Assembly (NCBI GenBank): GCA_002077065.1
Contig: NAJO01000020.1
Span: 186,001 to 250,000 of the forward strand
Source of the DNA: Cryoendolithus antarcticus
Taxonomy: Eukaryota; Ascomycota; Dothideomycetes; Cladosporiales; Cladosporiaceae
Direction of reading: 5' to 3'
Length of the DNA: 64,000 bases
Made by a program: the position numbers and the translations under genes. Below are positions 1 through 10,822 of this stretch, piece by piece. The notes below the pieces were generated by a model. The model did no database searches. It saw only the letters and a list, made by a program, of their open reading frames with translations, and was not told the origin of the DNA. Position 1 is the stretch's first letter, and each line of letters starts with the position of its first letter.

Positions 1-1108
1 CAATGGGAACAGTAACTCAGGACAAGGCCACTTGAGCGCGGGGAATGATGGAAGTATCTTTGGCGCGGGGGACTCGATCAGTGAGGAGAATCGACGGGTA
101 CTAGAATGGATCGCGCAGGTGCTGAATGCGAACACGAGGGAGAGCGCGTTGTTGGAGCTGAGCAAGAAGAGGGAGCAGGTGCCAGAGCTGGCGCTAATAC
201 TATGGCACTCGTTTGGTATGTCGCGTGAGGTGGGAAGACGATGGGATGGGGCAAGGACTGACTGGGTGCTGCAGGCGTCATGACGTCCCTGCTACAGGAG
301 ATCATCTCGGTGTATCCGCTACTCAACCCGTCACAGCTTACGGCTGCGGCTAGTAATCGCGTCTGCAATGCTCTGGCGCTGTTGCAATGCGTTGCTAGTC
401 ACAGCGAGACGCGAGGACTTTTCCTGGGCGGTGAGCGCGACTCCTTCGTCTGCTTTCGTAGCAGCACTGACAAAAAACAGCCCACATCCCACTCTTCCTC
501 TACCCCTTCCTCAATACGACCTCAAAATCCCGCCCCTTCGAATACCTCCGCCTAACTTCCCTCGGCGTGATCGGCGCGCTGGTGAAGAACGACTCCTCAG
601 ACGTGATCAATTTCCTCCTCACCACCGAGATCATCCCGCTCTGCCTCCGTATTATGGAAACGGGGAGTGAGTTGAGCAAGACAGTCGCGATCTTCATCGT
701 GCAGAAGATCTTACTGGACGATATGGGCCTGCAGTATATTTGCCAGACATATGAGCGATTCTATGCTGTGGGGACTGTGCTGAGTAATATGGTTACGCAA
801 CTTGTGGATCAGCAGACGGTGAGGTTGTTGAAGCATGTCGTGAGGTGTTTCTTGAGGTAAGCCATCCTATCCAGTCAATCTCCGTAGAGTGTTTACTTAC
901 GATCTGCAGACTCTCCGACAACGCCCGCGCTCGCGAAGCACTCCGCCAGTGCCTCCCTGAACCTCTGCGGGATGCGACATTCTCTCCAGTCTTACGAGAC
1001 GACGCGGCCACGAAACGCTGCCTGGCACAGCTGCTCCTCGCGCTTAGTGATCAGGCGGAGCCAGCGATGTCGTCAGGCTACGGTAACCACCCGGCTCTGA
1101 TGCAATAG
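1..1108 (+). CDS. CAF40: CAF40/Rcd1 (CNOT9) CCR4-NOT subunit, 5' partial
   Basis: Scaffold subunit of the CCR4-NOT deadenylase complex, made of armadillo-like helices, acting in cytoplasmic mRNA decay and in transcription. The frame is open from base 2, so the start and any N-terminal region lie outside the window. Proposed exons are <1-215, 275-430, 481-856 and 910-1108; introns are 59, 50 and 53 nt with GT/AG ends, and all phases agree. Family hallmarks seen in order are [75 protein letters not shown] and [16 protein letters not shown]. The frame ends at TAG 1106-1108, but the same frame stays open for 56 more codons to TAA 1277-1279 with protein-like content (MSPETFDAIAHDPERRQG and a Trp/Pro-rich end). 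The stop may therefore truncate a longer C-terminus. The family call is secure; the 3' end is uncertain. Confidence 0.93.
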
Positions 1109-2028
1109 CCTCGCACCATGAGCCCAGAGACGTTCGACGCTATTGCGCACGATCCGGAGCGCAGACAAGGACTGATGAACTTGGCATGGGGTCCTCCGAA
1201 GCCTGGCGACAGATATAAGCCGTGGCGGCCACCTGCTAATTTATCAAGCGGGAACGCAAACCAAAGCCAATCCGGCTAATTTGGCATCCATCGAAGCTGT
1301 CACGACACTGCTGGTGTGTTGGCAAGCATCCTTCGGACATCGGTTCTTGGAAAGGATGCACAGTCCCTCCACCACTCTACTTTGGTTCTAAATGCAGCGC
1401 GAGGAAAGTCTTACGCAAGAAATCAGACCACGTCTCATTCCCCTACATTTTGGAAAGCTTTGGCAAGAGGCGTACGATGCATTGGGATAAGGCAGGCGCT
1501 GTACCACTAGTGACGAGCATAGATGCCTTTCTTTTGGAACGATTGGGCTGGGTGATACCAGGGTTTGGTCAGGAGCATCTTGGACGGGCGACTGTAGTAT
1601 AGGATAGAGTGGGCGGCAATGTATCTATGAGCCCACAGTCCATGTCAAAAATTTCTCATGAAGGTGTCGCGTCTGCTATGTTCGCTTTCTCCGAGGAACG
1701 GGTACGGTGCTTGTGCTATTAACAACCACTCCGCGAGAGCCAATCACGGATGCGTGCTCAGAGGAGAGACTAACGCTTCGACAAATGGTAATGAGCAGTA
1801 AGATCTGTATCTCAATGGTACCTCCAGCTGACCATCGACTAGCATGGCGCAGTCGACAAATGCGCGGACGTGAGATTACCAGCACTGAAGGACCCATACT
1901 GATCCACCAGACCACTTGGAAGTCAACTGAACGTCTAGGAATGGCATATGAATAACTACGATCCAAGCCGGCAACAGAAGCCTAGAGCAGCCACGCTTCA
2001 CACCCTCCAACACTAAACCCTTCCCCAC
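1109..2028. other. Intergenic, mostly featureless
   Basis: The first 170 bases continue the CAF40 reading frame after its TAG stop (see that entry). From about 1280 to 2028 only short ORFs below 100 codons occur on both strands, without recognisable domains. It is the shared 3' side of CAF40 and the convergent CorA-like gene. Confidence 0.5.
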
Positions 2029-3820
2029 TCACCCACGTCCGCCCATCCGTCCCACCACCCGAACTAGCCTCCTCCACCCCGCCCTCACATCAGCAAACTG
2101 CATGCTCCCGCTCGCCACCCCGAAGACCACCAGCGTCCCCACGCTGATCGCCAGTATCACGCAGAACGCGATCCAGAATTGGCCAACGCTATATGCCACA
2201 TCTTTGAGTGGTACGCTGTAGTATGCCGTCATCAGGCTGAGAGGCAGGAAGGGGATGGTCATCTTGGTGAGGAGGAGGGTGATGCGTGTTAGGCGTTCGA
2301 CGTCGAGAGATTCTTTGAGCGTGAGGAGGGAGAAGTTCTGAGGAGTATGTCAGTGGTAGACTCTAGAGGCCAAGAGGGGATGGGCCAAGGCTCACGAGTG
2401 ATATGAGTGAGTCTTTCTGCTTGAGATACTCTTCCAGCTCACTAAGAGCATAAAGATCGATCAGATCCTTCAGCCTCGCAAATCGAACTCGAGAGGCCGA
2501 GCTAAGGGATACGCCGAGTGTGCTAGCTTTGCCGACGCCAGCAGGGCGGATGGTGTCAATACTAGCTTCGCTGCTCTCGCTGCTGGCACAAGAATTCTCT
2601 AGACTCGCTACAGTCGCATCCCTGGGCTCAAGCAGCCGATCAATAAGGCGGTTGTAGCTCTCGTAGTGCCTGCGCAAGACGCCGAGTTCGCGGCCAATGC
2701 AATCCAAACGATCGATGATGTGTAATTTGGGTGCTGCGAACATCTCCTTTCGCAAGTGAGCGAGCTCCATGCCGTAGCGAGATTCTTTGCGCGTGATGAG
2801 AGTGTAGCTATTGTGCCAGTTCTCGAAGAGGTAGTAGAACAAAAGTCCTGGAGCATCTGTGGCACGGTATGCGGTTTCCTCGACTGTGCTGCCTGTGCGG
2901 GCGCGAAGGGGGAGAAGCGTCATTGGATTCTTGGCTTGGAGAGGATCGGGATTGAGCTGAGAGAGGGAGCGGAAGACGTTGAGGAGGTTCCGGCGTGTCT
3001 CGGCAAGGATTCTGCGCTGCAATGCGGATAGATTCGATGGATCACTGTACGGGAAGGGATCCTCGTGAATGATGATGACGGTGCTGTCTTCGCAGAGGAC
3101 CAGCCAAGTCCATACTCGAGTGCAGTGAGGCAGCACAGATGTGCTGTTGGTATCTCTTCCGGTGGGACAGTCCAGTCTCGTGCCATAGATCGAATTGAAA
3201 CCCAGACAGACGTAGCTCCGGCCGAGGTCAATGCTTGAGTAGTGCCAGATGTCATTGATGATGCGGTACAAGTTGCCACTACCAGAGGAGTCGTTGCTTG
3301 TATTTGAGCAGTGCTCAGCCAGCTCATCGCCTCCTTTCTCGATCTCGGTCTCCGTTGATGTTGTTGGTGATGCTCGTCTGCTCCATGGACGACGAGACTT
3401 CGTGGCAGTCCGCCGCGACGATGTCGGGCTTCGCGATTGCCTGGGATCTGAGCAGATCAACGCCAGCAGACGTGGAGTGAAGTCATAGCGCTTGGCCAGG
3501 GCCTCAATGATATTCTGCTGCTGAGCTGGGTACCAGAGGTTGATCCACCGAGCGGAGGTACCTCCACTACGTTCAATGGCAGGGAGGCGCTCGATAGCGG
3601 ACTGGGTAAGGTCAAATGCGGCAGTGGCAGCATCATCCCCGAAATCGATGACGAAATTTCTAGAGGTAAGCGCAGACGCAGCAGTGAGGGCTGCTTCAGC
3701 TGCTGCGGTGTTGTCCAAATCGTAGAGCTCAGTGACAATCTGACCAAGCAGTGGACGCTTGTATAGGTCGAACATGACCGGCGCGCCGTTGACGCTCGAT
3801 CCAGCTGAATACTGCGCCAT
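2029..3820 (-). CDS. CorA-like magnesium/divalent cation transporter family protein
   Basis: Fungal CorA-like membrane protein of 577 aa, inferred to sit in a membrane with a large soluble N-terminal part; the ion specificity cannot be read from the sequence. Exon 1 is 3820-2396, a 58-nt intron is 2395-2338 (GTGAGC...CAG), and exon 2 is 2337-2029; both exons are in phase 0. The N-terminal domain contains RWINLWYPAQQQNIIEALAKR and YDFTPRLLALICSDP, typical of this fungal group. The segment before the intron (RFARLKDLIDLYALSELEEYL) is a long helix leading into the pore region. Exon 2 carries NFSLLTLKESLDVERLTRITLL and then two hydrophobic segments, around TIPFLPLSLMTAYYSV and WIAFCVILAISVGTLVVFGVA. 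The bacterial GMN pore motif is not seen, as is usual for this branch. Start is the ATG before AQYSAGSS. Confidence 0.82.
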
Positions 3821-4217
3821 ACCGACAGTGTTGGAGTACGAGAAGACATCACTGCTAAATGCTCATGTATACTAGGCTGCGAGTGGCGAGTAGTCAGGTG
3901 GTCGAGGGGCGCCGGTTGTGTGCGCGAGGCTGCGTCGAGGCAACCCGGTGCCCATAGAAACAAAAAGTCATACTCAGGGAACCACTCGCTCAGGCCGCGA
4001 CAGTGATAGTCACCTGCACATCTGTTTGTACCACAGACGGCCTCACGAGTGAGACTGATAGATTCACCGAGGTTCGGCCAATGACTGGCATCCTGCATGT
4101 GAAGCATGGGAAGCAGATTGAAGACTTCACGCAGCTAGCAGAATAAACGCTCAGCGATGAGACTCGTCGAGATCGAAGGGAAGAAATTAGAAACGGGATA
4201 CCTTTCGCTCTCCAACG

Positions 4218-4955
4218 ATGACGCCTACAGCTTTCCATCTAGTAACGATACCCATCCTTTCTGATCTTGAGGTGCGAGAGGTGCCAGGCACTCGCCTCGC
4301 GGAGAAATCGCGAAACTTCAGCTTGCTCGCACGCAAGAGTTCCCCAAACGCATTCGCCTCGACCTACGAAGCAGAGAGCAAGCGCAGCATTGAGCAGACG
4401 TACGAGCGGTTGACGAACTCGAAGGCTGTCCAATATGTTGCACTGAAGTTTGATGTTGAAACCACAGAGCAGGAAGTGTCTATTGTAGGGGTCGATGAAC
4501 TGGATCGGAATGAGTGGGAAGGCTTCATTGCGCTGCTTGGGCCACAAGAGGGCTCCGACGGCAGAGTTTCTGCGTCAGTGAACCCATTCCATCTCATGAC
4601 CAGAACATCGTCGGGCGAGCATGAGAAGCGCAAGCCAGGTTTTTCGTGTCAGGTTGACGCAGGACTGTACTTCCACCTCAATGGCTTCTTCGTGCGTCTA
4701 GCGGCTAGAGGTCACGGTCTCGGTCGAACGCAGGTCGAAGCTGCAATCGCGCAGACCCTTTCGAATAGTTAAGAACTCGGGGCCAGCGAGGTGATCGTAA
4801 CCATTTTAGTCGATGAGTGGAACACTACCGCCCGCTTGCTGTACGAGAGCTGCGGATTCGTTGTCATCGCCAAAGAGACATATCGACAGCAGGCTCAGGA
4901 GCAAGCGAAGGCGCGTGTGGCACTGCGTATGGAGCTGCGTTGCACGCCGGAGTAG
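4218..4955 (+). pseudogene. GNAT-family N-acetyltransferase interrupted by one in-frame stop
   Basis: A GNAT-fold acetyltransferase frame of 245 codons broken by a single TAA at 4770-4772. Upstream, 184 codons run from MTPTAFHLVTIP and include the acetyl-CoA motif A-like segment AARGHGLGRTQVEAAIAQ. Directly after the stop the same frame continues for 60 codons: ELGASEVIVTILVDEWN, then TTARLLYESCGFVVIAKETY, the conserved end of the GNAT fold (strand 5, the LYESCGF helix and strand 6), ending at TAG 4953-4955. No GT/AG pair around the stop would remove it in frame. The truncated product would lack the last strands of the fold, so activity is unlikely unless the stop is read through. The downstream half keeps good coding character, so the break looks recent. 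Substrate unknown. Confidence 0.72.
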
Positions 4956-5919
4956 CAGATATTCAATCCATCGAGCCTGCTACTGTCGAGAGTGGAGGGT
5001 TCTCTGCCTGCATGACCACTTGCGATCACGCGCCTGGCCCTGGAGATCCGATCTGCTGCAGCTGATGGAATATGAGACCTTGCCAGGACGAACCTGATAT
5101 GGCCACCTCACACATCCACATAGATGACTAAGGGTTGATGGTGTACACTGCAACAGTGGCTGAACGAGCGTATCTCTTGGAGAGTCCTGATCAATAATTT
5201 CGAGGGAAGCAGGAACGCGGATGGGATTCGGCTTGAGCTTCAGGCATGCACAATGAACCTCAGGCTACATATGAACCCCCACAACGGCCGTGCTCCCGAT
5301 GTCCCGCAGAGCCCCATCACGCACTACATAACGCGAATTTTCCTCTTCCTCCTCTTGAATGTGTATCAGTAGAGTAATGCTTCTGCATTATATCTGTCTA
5401 ATCTTCGCTTCGGCGACATGCTGAGGGTTACAAGCGGGCAACTGCACTGAGTTTCCCTCCGTTCCCGGGTTAGTAGAGCAAAGGCTTCCGTCTTTCCTAC
5501 CAATTGCGCACTTGACCCACGCCGGGTGTGGAGCGGAGTTGTGGGATGGACGCTACAGACATTTGATTAAGAGACGGAGAGCCATGAGAGTTGAGCGGCG
5601 GGTGGCTGGTAGCTCGCTGTGATAATTGAGGGTACACCACTGTTCAAGGACACTGGATTCTTGGCTTCTCGGCTTCTCGTAAAGTCGAAACTGCTTGCGT
5701 GCGCTGCTGCCGATTCGATCAGCTGCATCGTCTCGCGTCGATGGAACGTCGAGAGGCTTGCTGTGCTACCAGAGATCCTGAAGGTGATGAGCCTGTCTGC
5801 ACTTCTGCTCATCTACTGGTGTCAAATGAATATGAAGTTTAACTCCGCCTCATGAACTCTGCAAGAGGACATTACGCCAGGCGAGCTTCTATAAACCTAC
5901 CAGACACATCATACCAACC
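4956..5919. other. Intergenic, nothing recognised
   Basis: About 960 bases between the broken acetyltransferase and the 3' end of MIX23. Short overlapping ORFs around 5567-5855 on both strands show no family resemblance and no better codon character than the surroundings. Confidence 0.4.
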
Positions 5920-6566
5920 TCATCGGCTTCCACCTCTTCGTGTCCTCCACGCATCTGTTGCCTTCTCGAAATCTCTGTCCTCATTCTCACATCTCTCTCC
6001 TACCAGACTCCACGTCCGGCTCCTGATGATTTTCTCCACCATCATCTCGTTCCGCAATAGCGCCGCTAGACTCTCCGTCCTCGCCTCTCGAGGGAAGTAT
6101 CGCCCCGAGTATGGGTCCAGTCTCTCGTTGACTATTCTCTCCCGTGCTCTGACATCCTCCACCTGCCTCAAGACATGATCGGGATCGTCCGGATCCGGCG
6201 ACGTAGCAACGCCAGCGCAATAGCTCAGCACATCACTCCGGACCTGCCAGCTAGGGAAGAGCACGCGGTCCTTGAACCCGCTGCATGATGTTGCGTCTAT
6301 CGCTCTTCGCCCAGCCGGTCGAGGCTGTCGCTCTGCTGTTGATGTGGGATCAAAGGGCGTCGAGCTCGGAGTCACGAGGGCGTTGAGGTTCTGATTTATC
6401 GTATCGTCCACGGCACCACGGGATATGCGGAGGGAGTCTAGGGTGCTTGGGTATGAGCGTGAGCCATGAGCTGTACTTCTTGATAGGGTATAGGCTTACC
6501 TCTGAGCGCTGTCTGGTTGAAGCAGAACTGGGGCGTTAGTCGAGGTTGATCCGGCGTTCGCGACAT
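5920..6566 (-). CDS. MIX23: MIX23 / caffeine-induced death protein 2 (Cid2) family
   Basis: Small mitochondrial intermembrane-space protein family (Cid2 in fission yeast, MIX23 in budding yeast, CCDC58 in animals). Known family role: it stimulates protein import; conserved cysteines are oxidised during import. Exon 1 is 6566-6500, a 62-nt intron is 6499-6438 (GTAAGC...TAG), and exon 2 is 6437-5920; the product is 194 aa. Family features seen: LTPQFCFNQTALRDSLRISR at the splice junction, DDTINQNLNALVTPS, SCSGFKDRVLFPSWQVRSDVL followed by a conserved SYC, and a basic RERIVNERLDPYSGRYFPRE segment. The chosen start is the ATG at 6566 just before the conserved region. An in-frame ATG at 6701 would add 45 residues of Pro/Thr-rich sequence and could be the true start. 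The upstream region is shared with DNA ligase I. Confidence 0.85.
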
Positions 6567-6815
6567 TACTTTTCTGGGCGTAGGCTGAGGCGGACTTGTG
6601 GTCTCGGTGGTGGAGGGCGCGGGAGGAGAGGGCGGTGTGGATTTCCAAAGTAGGCCTGCCAGCGTGATGATCTCAAGCGTGTGGTTCTGAGTGGTTGTCA
6701 CCTTTACAGGTAGATTTATTGAAGATTGTAGTATTCCCGCTTCATGATCATGTCGCCTCGAGGGATGCTCGCCAGGTTGTCGACGTCATCTCGGCTTAAT
6801 TGAAGCGCGTCCACG

Positions 6816-6821
6816 ACGCGT
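6816..6821. promoter_or_regulatory. MCB-like element (ACGCGT) upstream of DNA ligase I
   Basis: A palindromic ACGCGT lies 291 bases upstream of the ligase ATG, with a half-like GCGCGT at 6805-6810. This is the MluI cell-cycle box bound by MBF (Mbp1/Swi6), which drives G1/S expression of replication genes including CDC9 in yeasts. Presence of the motif is seen; function here is inferred, and a 6-bp palindrome can occur by chance. Confidence 0.45.
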
Positions 6822-7111
6822 GAATTGGGACTTCAGAGTGCTCGACATAGACTGCATCTGCAACGAGCGACGACGACCCTGCAGGTTTGTAAACCTGTTG
6901 CATTATAACAAAGAGCCAGGGCATGCTACTCGGCTCGCTCTATCCACTTCCACGATCGTTCTGCGCGTCCCGATTCAAGAGAGGTCTCCTCTCAGACTTT
7001 CTTTGCCCGATCGTCGTTCCTCGCATCGAACCCAAGTCTCGTGCCCGCGACTCAAGAGCACTGTATCAGCACTGGCTTCCTCCGCGAACGAATAGAACGA
7101 GGAGAGGCAAG

Positions 7112-10042
7112 ATGCCTCCCAAACAGGCTACGCTCGGGTATGTCAGGCCCTCCCAGCAGACGATCGGGTGCGATACTCTGGGCATATAGAGAGGGGTACA
7201 ACATACTGACAGCTGCTATAGCAAATTCTTTGGGAATTCGAATGGCACTACACCAGCTGCGCAACAGTCAAAGCTGAAGTTCGCTTCCAAGGGAGTGGCA
7301 AAGAAGAAAGCAGTGAATGGCGATGCGAGCGCTGCCACAAAGTCAGAGGAGGCTGTCGAAGGCAGCCATGGGGTCGTTAAGACCGACGACGTAGACATGG
7401 AGGATGCGGAGCACGTAAAAGTCGAATCCGCCGAAGCAGAATCTGTAGCTGCAGACAACACGCCTGCAAGCGTGTCTAAGAAACGATCTGCGTCAGTCAA
7501 AGAAGAACAGGGCGATGGAGAGGTAGACGAAGTCGAGGAGCCACCCACGAAGAAGCAGCGTTTGAAGCCAGCAGCGAATGGCAAGCCAAAGAAGGGCGTC
7601 GCGACCAAAGTCAAGACACCGAAGATACCCAAAGCCGAGCCTATCGTCTCGGACGAAGAAATGGATGACGCTCAAGAATTGCCAGTGAAGCATTTATCAA
7701 GCTCGAAAGCATTAAGAGCTGACACGCCGAAGTCGAGAGCGAGTTCCATCGCATCGAAGTCAGATGAGGATGAGGTAAAGGCACTCATGGCGAAGCCGGC
7801 GAAGGCGAAGACGAGCAAGGCACCAAACGGCAAAGTCAGCGCTGCACCGCAAAAAGTTAAGCCTGTCGATGTTGAGGAGTCAAAGGGTGAGGCCAGTGCA
7901 GGTGAGTCCGGCACTGAGGACGACGTTGACGAGGAAGACGAGGACGAAGACGAGAAGCCTGAGATGGCTGCGAAAGCACGAGAAAAGGTCCAGTCCGTAC
8001 TGAAAAGCAGTGGCAACGATCTCTACCCAGATTGGAAGGCTGGGGACCCTGTGCCCTACGCTGCGCTATGCACGACCTTTTCGAAGATCGAGATGACGAC
8101 GAAGCGGCTCGAGATCTCTGCTCACTGCTCTCTCTTCATGCGTCAAGTCCTGCGCCTGACGCCCGATGATCTACTGCCCACTACACTGCTGATGATCGGC
8201 AAGCTGGCGGCGGACTACTCCGGCATCGAGCTCGGTATCGGCGAGTCACTGATCATGAAGGCAATCGGCGAGTCGACTGGCCGAACGCTCAAGATTATCA
8301 AAGAAGACCAACAGAAGATTGGCGACCTCGGTCTGGTGGCTGCGAAAAGTAGGCAGAATCAGCCTACCATGTTCAAGCCGAAGCCATTGACCATACGCGG
8401 CGTACACAGTGGTCTGATGAAAATCGCCGTGGTCGAAGGGCAAGGTGCGCAGGGGCGCAAGGTAGACGAGATCAAGAAGCTACTCTCTGCAGCCGACACG
8501 AATCTGCCCAAGGGTCAGGCAATTGACATCAACACCGACAAAGGTGGACCGAGTGAAGCGAAGTTTATCATACGCGCTCTAGAAGGCAAGATGCGACTGG
8601 GACTAGCAGACAAGACTGTGCAAGTCGCACTTGCACAGGCTATGGTCGCTCATGATGTGTCACTCAAGGGCGAGAAGGTGCCTTCGTCAGAGCAGCTCAA
8701 GAAGGGCGAAGAGGTATTCAAGGCCGTCTATAACGAGCTGCCAAGCTACGAAGTGATCGTTCCGGCGTTGCTGAAAGGCGGCATCTGGAATCTCAGAGAG
8801 GCGTGCCGACTGCAGCCCGGCGTGCCCTTGAAACCTATGCTTGCGAAACCTACGAAGTCACTTGGCGAAGTCTTGGATCGATTCGAGGGCAAAGACTTCA
8901 CGTGCGAGTACAAGTATGATGGCGAGCGGGCACAAATCCATTTTGTGGCCCACGATGCTGAACAGAACTATGCTGCAGCAACAGTCGCGCCAGCGGCAGG
9001 CAAGAGTGATCTCGGCATCTCCAACATCTTTTCTCGAAATAGCGAGGACCTCAGCAAGAAGTATCCCGATATCCTTGCCAAGCTGCCGAACTGGGTGAAG
9101 TTAGGCACGAGCAGCTTCGTGCTGGACTGTGAAACAGTAGCCTGGGATGTCGAGAAGAAGCACGTCCTGCCATTCCAGCAGCTTATGACGAGGAAGAAGA
9201 AGGATGTCAAGACAGAGGACATCAAAGTCAAGGTCTGCGTCTTCGCCTTCGACGTTCTATTCCTCAACGGCGAGGCACTGGTCAACAAACCCTTCCGTGA
9301 ACGTCGCGACCTGATGTATTCAGCTTTCGAAGAGGTCGAAGGCGAGTTCTCTTTCGCTAAGTATGGCAACACGCGCGAGATCGAGGAGATTCAGACGCTC
9401 CTCGAGGACTCCGTCAAAGCCTCTTGCGAAGGCCTAATGGTCAAGATGCTTGACGGCATCGAGTCTCACTATGAGCCCTCGCGACGGTCTCAGAACTGGC
9501 TGAAGGTGAAGAAAGACTACCTAGCTGGCGCCGGCGACTCGCTCGACTTGGTCGTGCTGGGAGCATATCACGGCAAAGGCAAGCGTACATCAGTATACGG
9601 CGCGTTCTTGCTGGCTTGCTACAACGAGTCGACACAGAAGTATGAATCGGTCTGCAACATCGGTACCGGTTTCTCCGAAGTTGTTCTCTCCGAACTTCAC
9701 GAGACGCTCTCCCCTCTCGTCATAGAACGACCTAAGCCTTTCTACGAACATAGCACGGGCAAGAATGATCAGCCTGATGTCTGGTTCGAGCCGCGATACG
9801 TCTGGGAGGTCAAGACTGCTGATCTTACGCTGAGTCCGCGGTATCGCGCTGCAGCGGAGAGCTTTGGGGGCGACGGTGTACACAAGGGTGTCAGCTTGAG
9901 ATTTCCGCGCTTCATTCAGGTTAGGGAGGACAAGAAGCCGGATGATGCTACGAGTGCTAGGCAGGTTGCGGAGATGTATCGGAAGCAAGAAGCTGTGGGC
10001 AAGGAGAAGAAGATCAGTGTCGACGATGATTTTGAGTATTGA
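7112..10042 (+). CDS. CDC9: DNA ligase I (ATP-dependent)
   Basis: Joins Okazaki fragments and seals repair nicks in the nucleus. Exon 1 (7112-7137) encodes only MPPKQATLG; an 84-nt intron (7138-7221, GTATGT...TAG) follows, then exon 2 (7222-10042); 948 aa. Residues 5-12 form a canonical PCNA-interacting (PIP) box, QATLGKFF, interrupted by the intron. Residues about 30-240 are Lys/Glu/Ser-rich and disordered with basic nuclear-localisation-like stretches (for example PPTKKQRLKPA). Then come the DNA-binding domain (from about SVLKSSGNDLYPDWKAGDPV), the nucleotidyltransferase motif I CEYKYDGERAQIH with the adenylated lysine at about residue 573, the motif FAFDVLFLNG, SCEGLMVKMLDG, and motif V-like WLKVKKDYL. 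The OB-fold C-terminus includes WEVKTADLTLSPRYRAA. The gene is divergent from MIX23 and has an MCB-like promoter site. Confidence 0.96.
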
Positions 10043-10822
10043 TCGGATTACTGCCACGAGCAGATAAGAGAAGGGTGGCTCTCTGTAGGCGTTGCAGCAT
10101 GCGGTGGCTCAATTGCCATGGTCGACGCGGGCACATTTGGCCCCCAAATGTACAAGATACATGCAGGGCTGGAACATGAGTGGCTAGCTGCAGTGACAAC
10201 GCAAAAAATCACGAGACCATGTGGTACATGTCAAGCTCGAATGAGGTCCGTCTGTGGCTGCTATGCGGCTGAGAGGCACATGGAAGCTACTCCACTCTCC
10301 CGCTCCATCGACTCCCCTGCTTGTCACAATCGCATTTCTGACTCGGCTGACCCGCCGTCCAGCGACCCCCGAGTCGCGTGCCACGTCGGCAGCCTATCCG
10401 ATGTAACGCTCCCGCGCCACAAGTACAGCATCTTTTCTTCTTCCCCTCCCGCGGCGCGCTGCACGTTGCCAAGCTGCTTCTCGGACATGGCTCTAGCGCG
10501 GAAACAAGCAGATTAGCTCCAGGCTAGACGTGTCTACGATCTAGTATGACGTTCTCTCTCCAATCGCGTCTGCTTTGACGCGGGACGTGAGAGGAGGAGG
10601 AGCTGTGGAGGCAGGCGAAAGTGTATGTGTCGGTGTGTGCGACTCGCAGCTGCCATGTGGGTGTTGTAGATCCGAGCTGTTGTGTGATATTACTTGAAGC
10701 TGGGCCGAGACGGACGTGATCTGTACTGTATTAAACGCATTGGGGGTTATTTGCTATCTCTCATTCCCAGCCTTATCGCACGCACACAGGCAATACAACC
10801 ACTTCGCCGCCCGGTCGCAACC
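10043..10822. other. Intergenic; MFS transporter promoter region
   Basis: About 780 bases between tandem genes. Only short ORFs are visible. The last 130 bases run open in frame with the transporter from an ATG at 10694, which could extend its N-terminus by 43 residues; I treat it as leader sequence. Confidence 0.4.

Noticed and set aside
3457..4107. 216-codon minus-strand ORF
   Set aside because: Overlaps the CorA-like exon 1 in another frame; low-complexity Ser/Leu/Pro shadow.
5567..5855. Overlapping ORFs on both strands between the GNAT pseudogene and MIX23
   Set aside because: No recognisable family and frames end randomly; could be leader or spacer sequence.
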